7,808 bases of DNA from Alistipes sp. (GTDB taxonomy: Bacteria > Bacteroidota > Bacteroidia > Bacteroidales > Rikenellaceae), in assembly GCA_017561105.1 (NCBI GenBank), contig JAFZDR010000202.1, positions 1 through 7,808 on the forward strand, in the 5' to 3' direction. Under the pieces are notes generated by a model, which worked only from the letters and a program-made list of their open reading frames with translations, ran no database searches and had not been told where the DNA came from. A program made the translations under genes and the position numbers. The stretch's first letter is position 1. Each line of letters starts with the position of its first letter. Below are positions 6,071-7,808 of the stretch, in pieces.

Positions 6071-6097
6071 GTGCCCGAAACAAGCTCGGAGTGCTTT

Positions 6098-7414
<1,317 letters not shown>

Positions 7415-7461
7415 TCATCGACTTGCTTGACAAAAACCATTTTTTTGTGAAGGGTACGATA

Positions 7462-7563
7462 TTATGACACTTCTCGAGCGGGAGAGTTGGGCATCCAACT
7501 GAGAATTGCTATCAAAAGCAGGATTATTCCGAGTAGGAGCGCAATGAGTTGAGAACTGTGATA
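7462..7563 (-). pseudogene. Second hydrophobic segment, in frame after an amber stop, no start codon
   Basis: Immediately after the TAG of the 34-residue ORF, the same frame stays open for 33 codons to a TAA at 7462-7464. The product has a polar lead (YHSSQ), a strong 16-residue membrane segment (LIALLLGIILLLIAIL) and a short tail with PNSPAREVS. There is no ATG, GTG or TTG placed to start it before the membrane segment. It could be the second half of a two-helix protein broken by a nonsense mutation, a read-through product, or chance. Confidence 0.35.
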
Positions 7564-7668
7564 CTACTTTTTGTTACGCCAATTACGCATCATAGGCTTG
7601 ATGCACTCGGTGTAAATAACCGCCACCAAACCTATGAGCAACAAAAGTCCTAAAATGTGTCCCAACAT
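7564..7668 (-). CDS. Small single-pass membrane protein, 34 residues, hypothetical
   Basis: An ATG at 7668 opens a 34-codon frame ending TAG at 7564-7566. Residues 5-19 form one hydrophobic helix (ILGLLLLIGLVAVIY), followed by a basic tail rich in Arg and Lys (KPMMRNWRNKK), which by the positive-inside rule would lie in the cytoplasm. TAACTTTA at 7685-7692 on the minus strand resembles a -7 element and would give a leader of about 12 bases, but no -33 element was found. I do not recognise a family. It lies upstream of enolase on the same strand and directly before another in-frame hydrophobic segment. The composition is very gene-like, but the length leaves real doubt. Confidence 0.5.
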   Translation of the reverse strand: MLGHILGLLLLIGLVAVIYTECIKPMMRNWRNKK

Positions 7669-7705
7669 AGAAAGCAATTTTTTGTAAAGTTACGAAATTT
7701 TACAA

Positions 7706-7808
7706 TTATCGCCCCCTAACAACATTATGCTTCGATAGCCAACCGCGGCGATATCTTCTTCCATAGTAATAGTCGTCATCTGAATCGCCATAAGTGATGC
7801 TGGATACC
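7706..7808 (-). CDS. C-terminal fragment of an unknown protein, partial and uncertain
   Basis: One minus-strand frame is open from the right edge to a TAA at 7706-7708 and gives 33 residues with an acidic-tyrosine-arginine tail (GDSDDDYYYGRRYRRGW). Low-complexity tails of this kind are common in Bacteroidota proteins. It uses AGA, AGG and CGA for arginine, unlike ileS. A second frame is also open from the edge, to a TAA at 7690-7692 (ending GGDNCKIS), so the choice is not secure. I cannot name the protein. Whichever frame is real would end just upstream of the small membrane ORF. Confidence 0.35.
   Translation of the reverse strand, partial: VSSITYGDSDDDYYYGRRYRRGWLSKHNVVRGR

Larger units (their letters stand above)
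5747..6097. other. Gene-free stretch between tRNA-Leu and enolase
   Basis: About 350 bases without a convincing gene. The open frames here run across the tRNA or antisense to enolase and look like no protein. It holds two identical terminators, an antisense copy of the tRNA 3' end (5787-5804), a 12-base inverted repeat (5838-5849 with 5942-5953), and a 9-base inverted pair GTTTCGGGC (5818-5826) with GCCCGAAAC (6073-6081). A decayed integrated element or a structured RNA would both fit; neither is shown. Confidence 0.5.

Overview
The window reads as a piece of a Bacteroidota chromosome, probably order Bacteroidales; a gut Alistipes or other Rikenellaceae is my guess but is not proven. The pointers are promoters of the TAnnTTTG type (the tRNA gene has TTTG, 19 bases, TACCTTTG), starts with little Shine-Dalgarno sequence, an isoleucyl-tRNA synthetase of the eukaryote-like class, a fragment with the N-terminal domain of a Bacteroidota outer-membrane receptor, and an enolase with the [15 protein letters not shown] signature.

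Layout. Positions 1-350 (minus) hold the N-terminus of a secreted or outer-membrane protein with a carboxypeptidase-regulatory-like domain, cut by the window edge. A 131-base divergent spacer with two nested inverted repeats and a promoter separates it from ileS (482-3877, plus). Two tandem secreted S1/P1-type zinc nucleases follow at once (3880-4698 and 4719-5537). Gaps of 2 and 20 bases, with no terminator until 5554-5600, suggest an ileS-nuclease-nuclease transcription unit. A strong hairpin closes it and directly abuts the promoter of a tRNA-Leu(GAG) gene (5663-5746). Enolase lies on the minus strand (6098-7366), convergent with the tRNA. Beyond it, on the minus strand, are a tiny membrane-protein ORF (7564-7668), an in-frame second hydrophobic segment after its amber stop (7462-7563), and an uncertain C-terminal fragment reaching the right edge.

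Most of the genes are housekeeping: tRNA charging, a leucine tRNA that reads the CTC codons common in ileS, and glycolysis. The nucleases are exported and probably scavenge nucleic acids. The least ordinary parts are: (1) the swapped GIHH signature in place of HIGH in IleRS, a variant linked to extreme mupirocin resistance; (2) the gene-free stretch 5747-6097, where the tRNA end plus terminator is repeated exactly for 45 bases, the tRNA 3' end has a near-perfect antisense copy, and the spacer has a further 12-base inverted repeat; (3) a perfect inverted repeat one base before the enolase start; (4) the pair of small hydrophobic reading frames split by a TAG. I see no CRISPR array, transposase, integrase or obvious new defence system.
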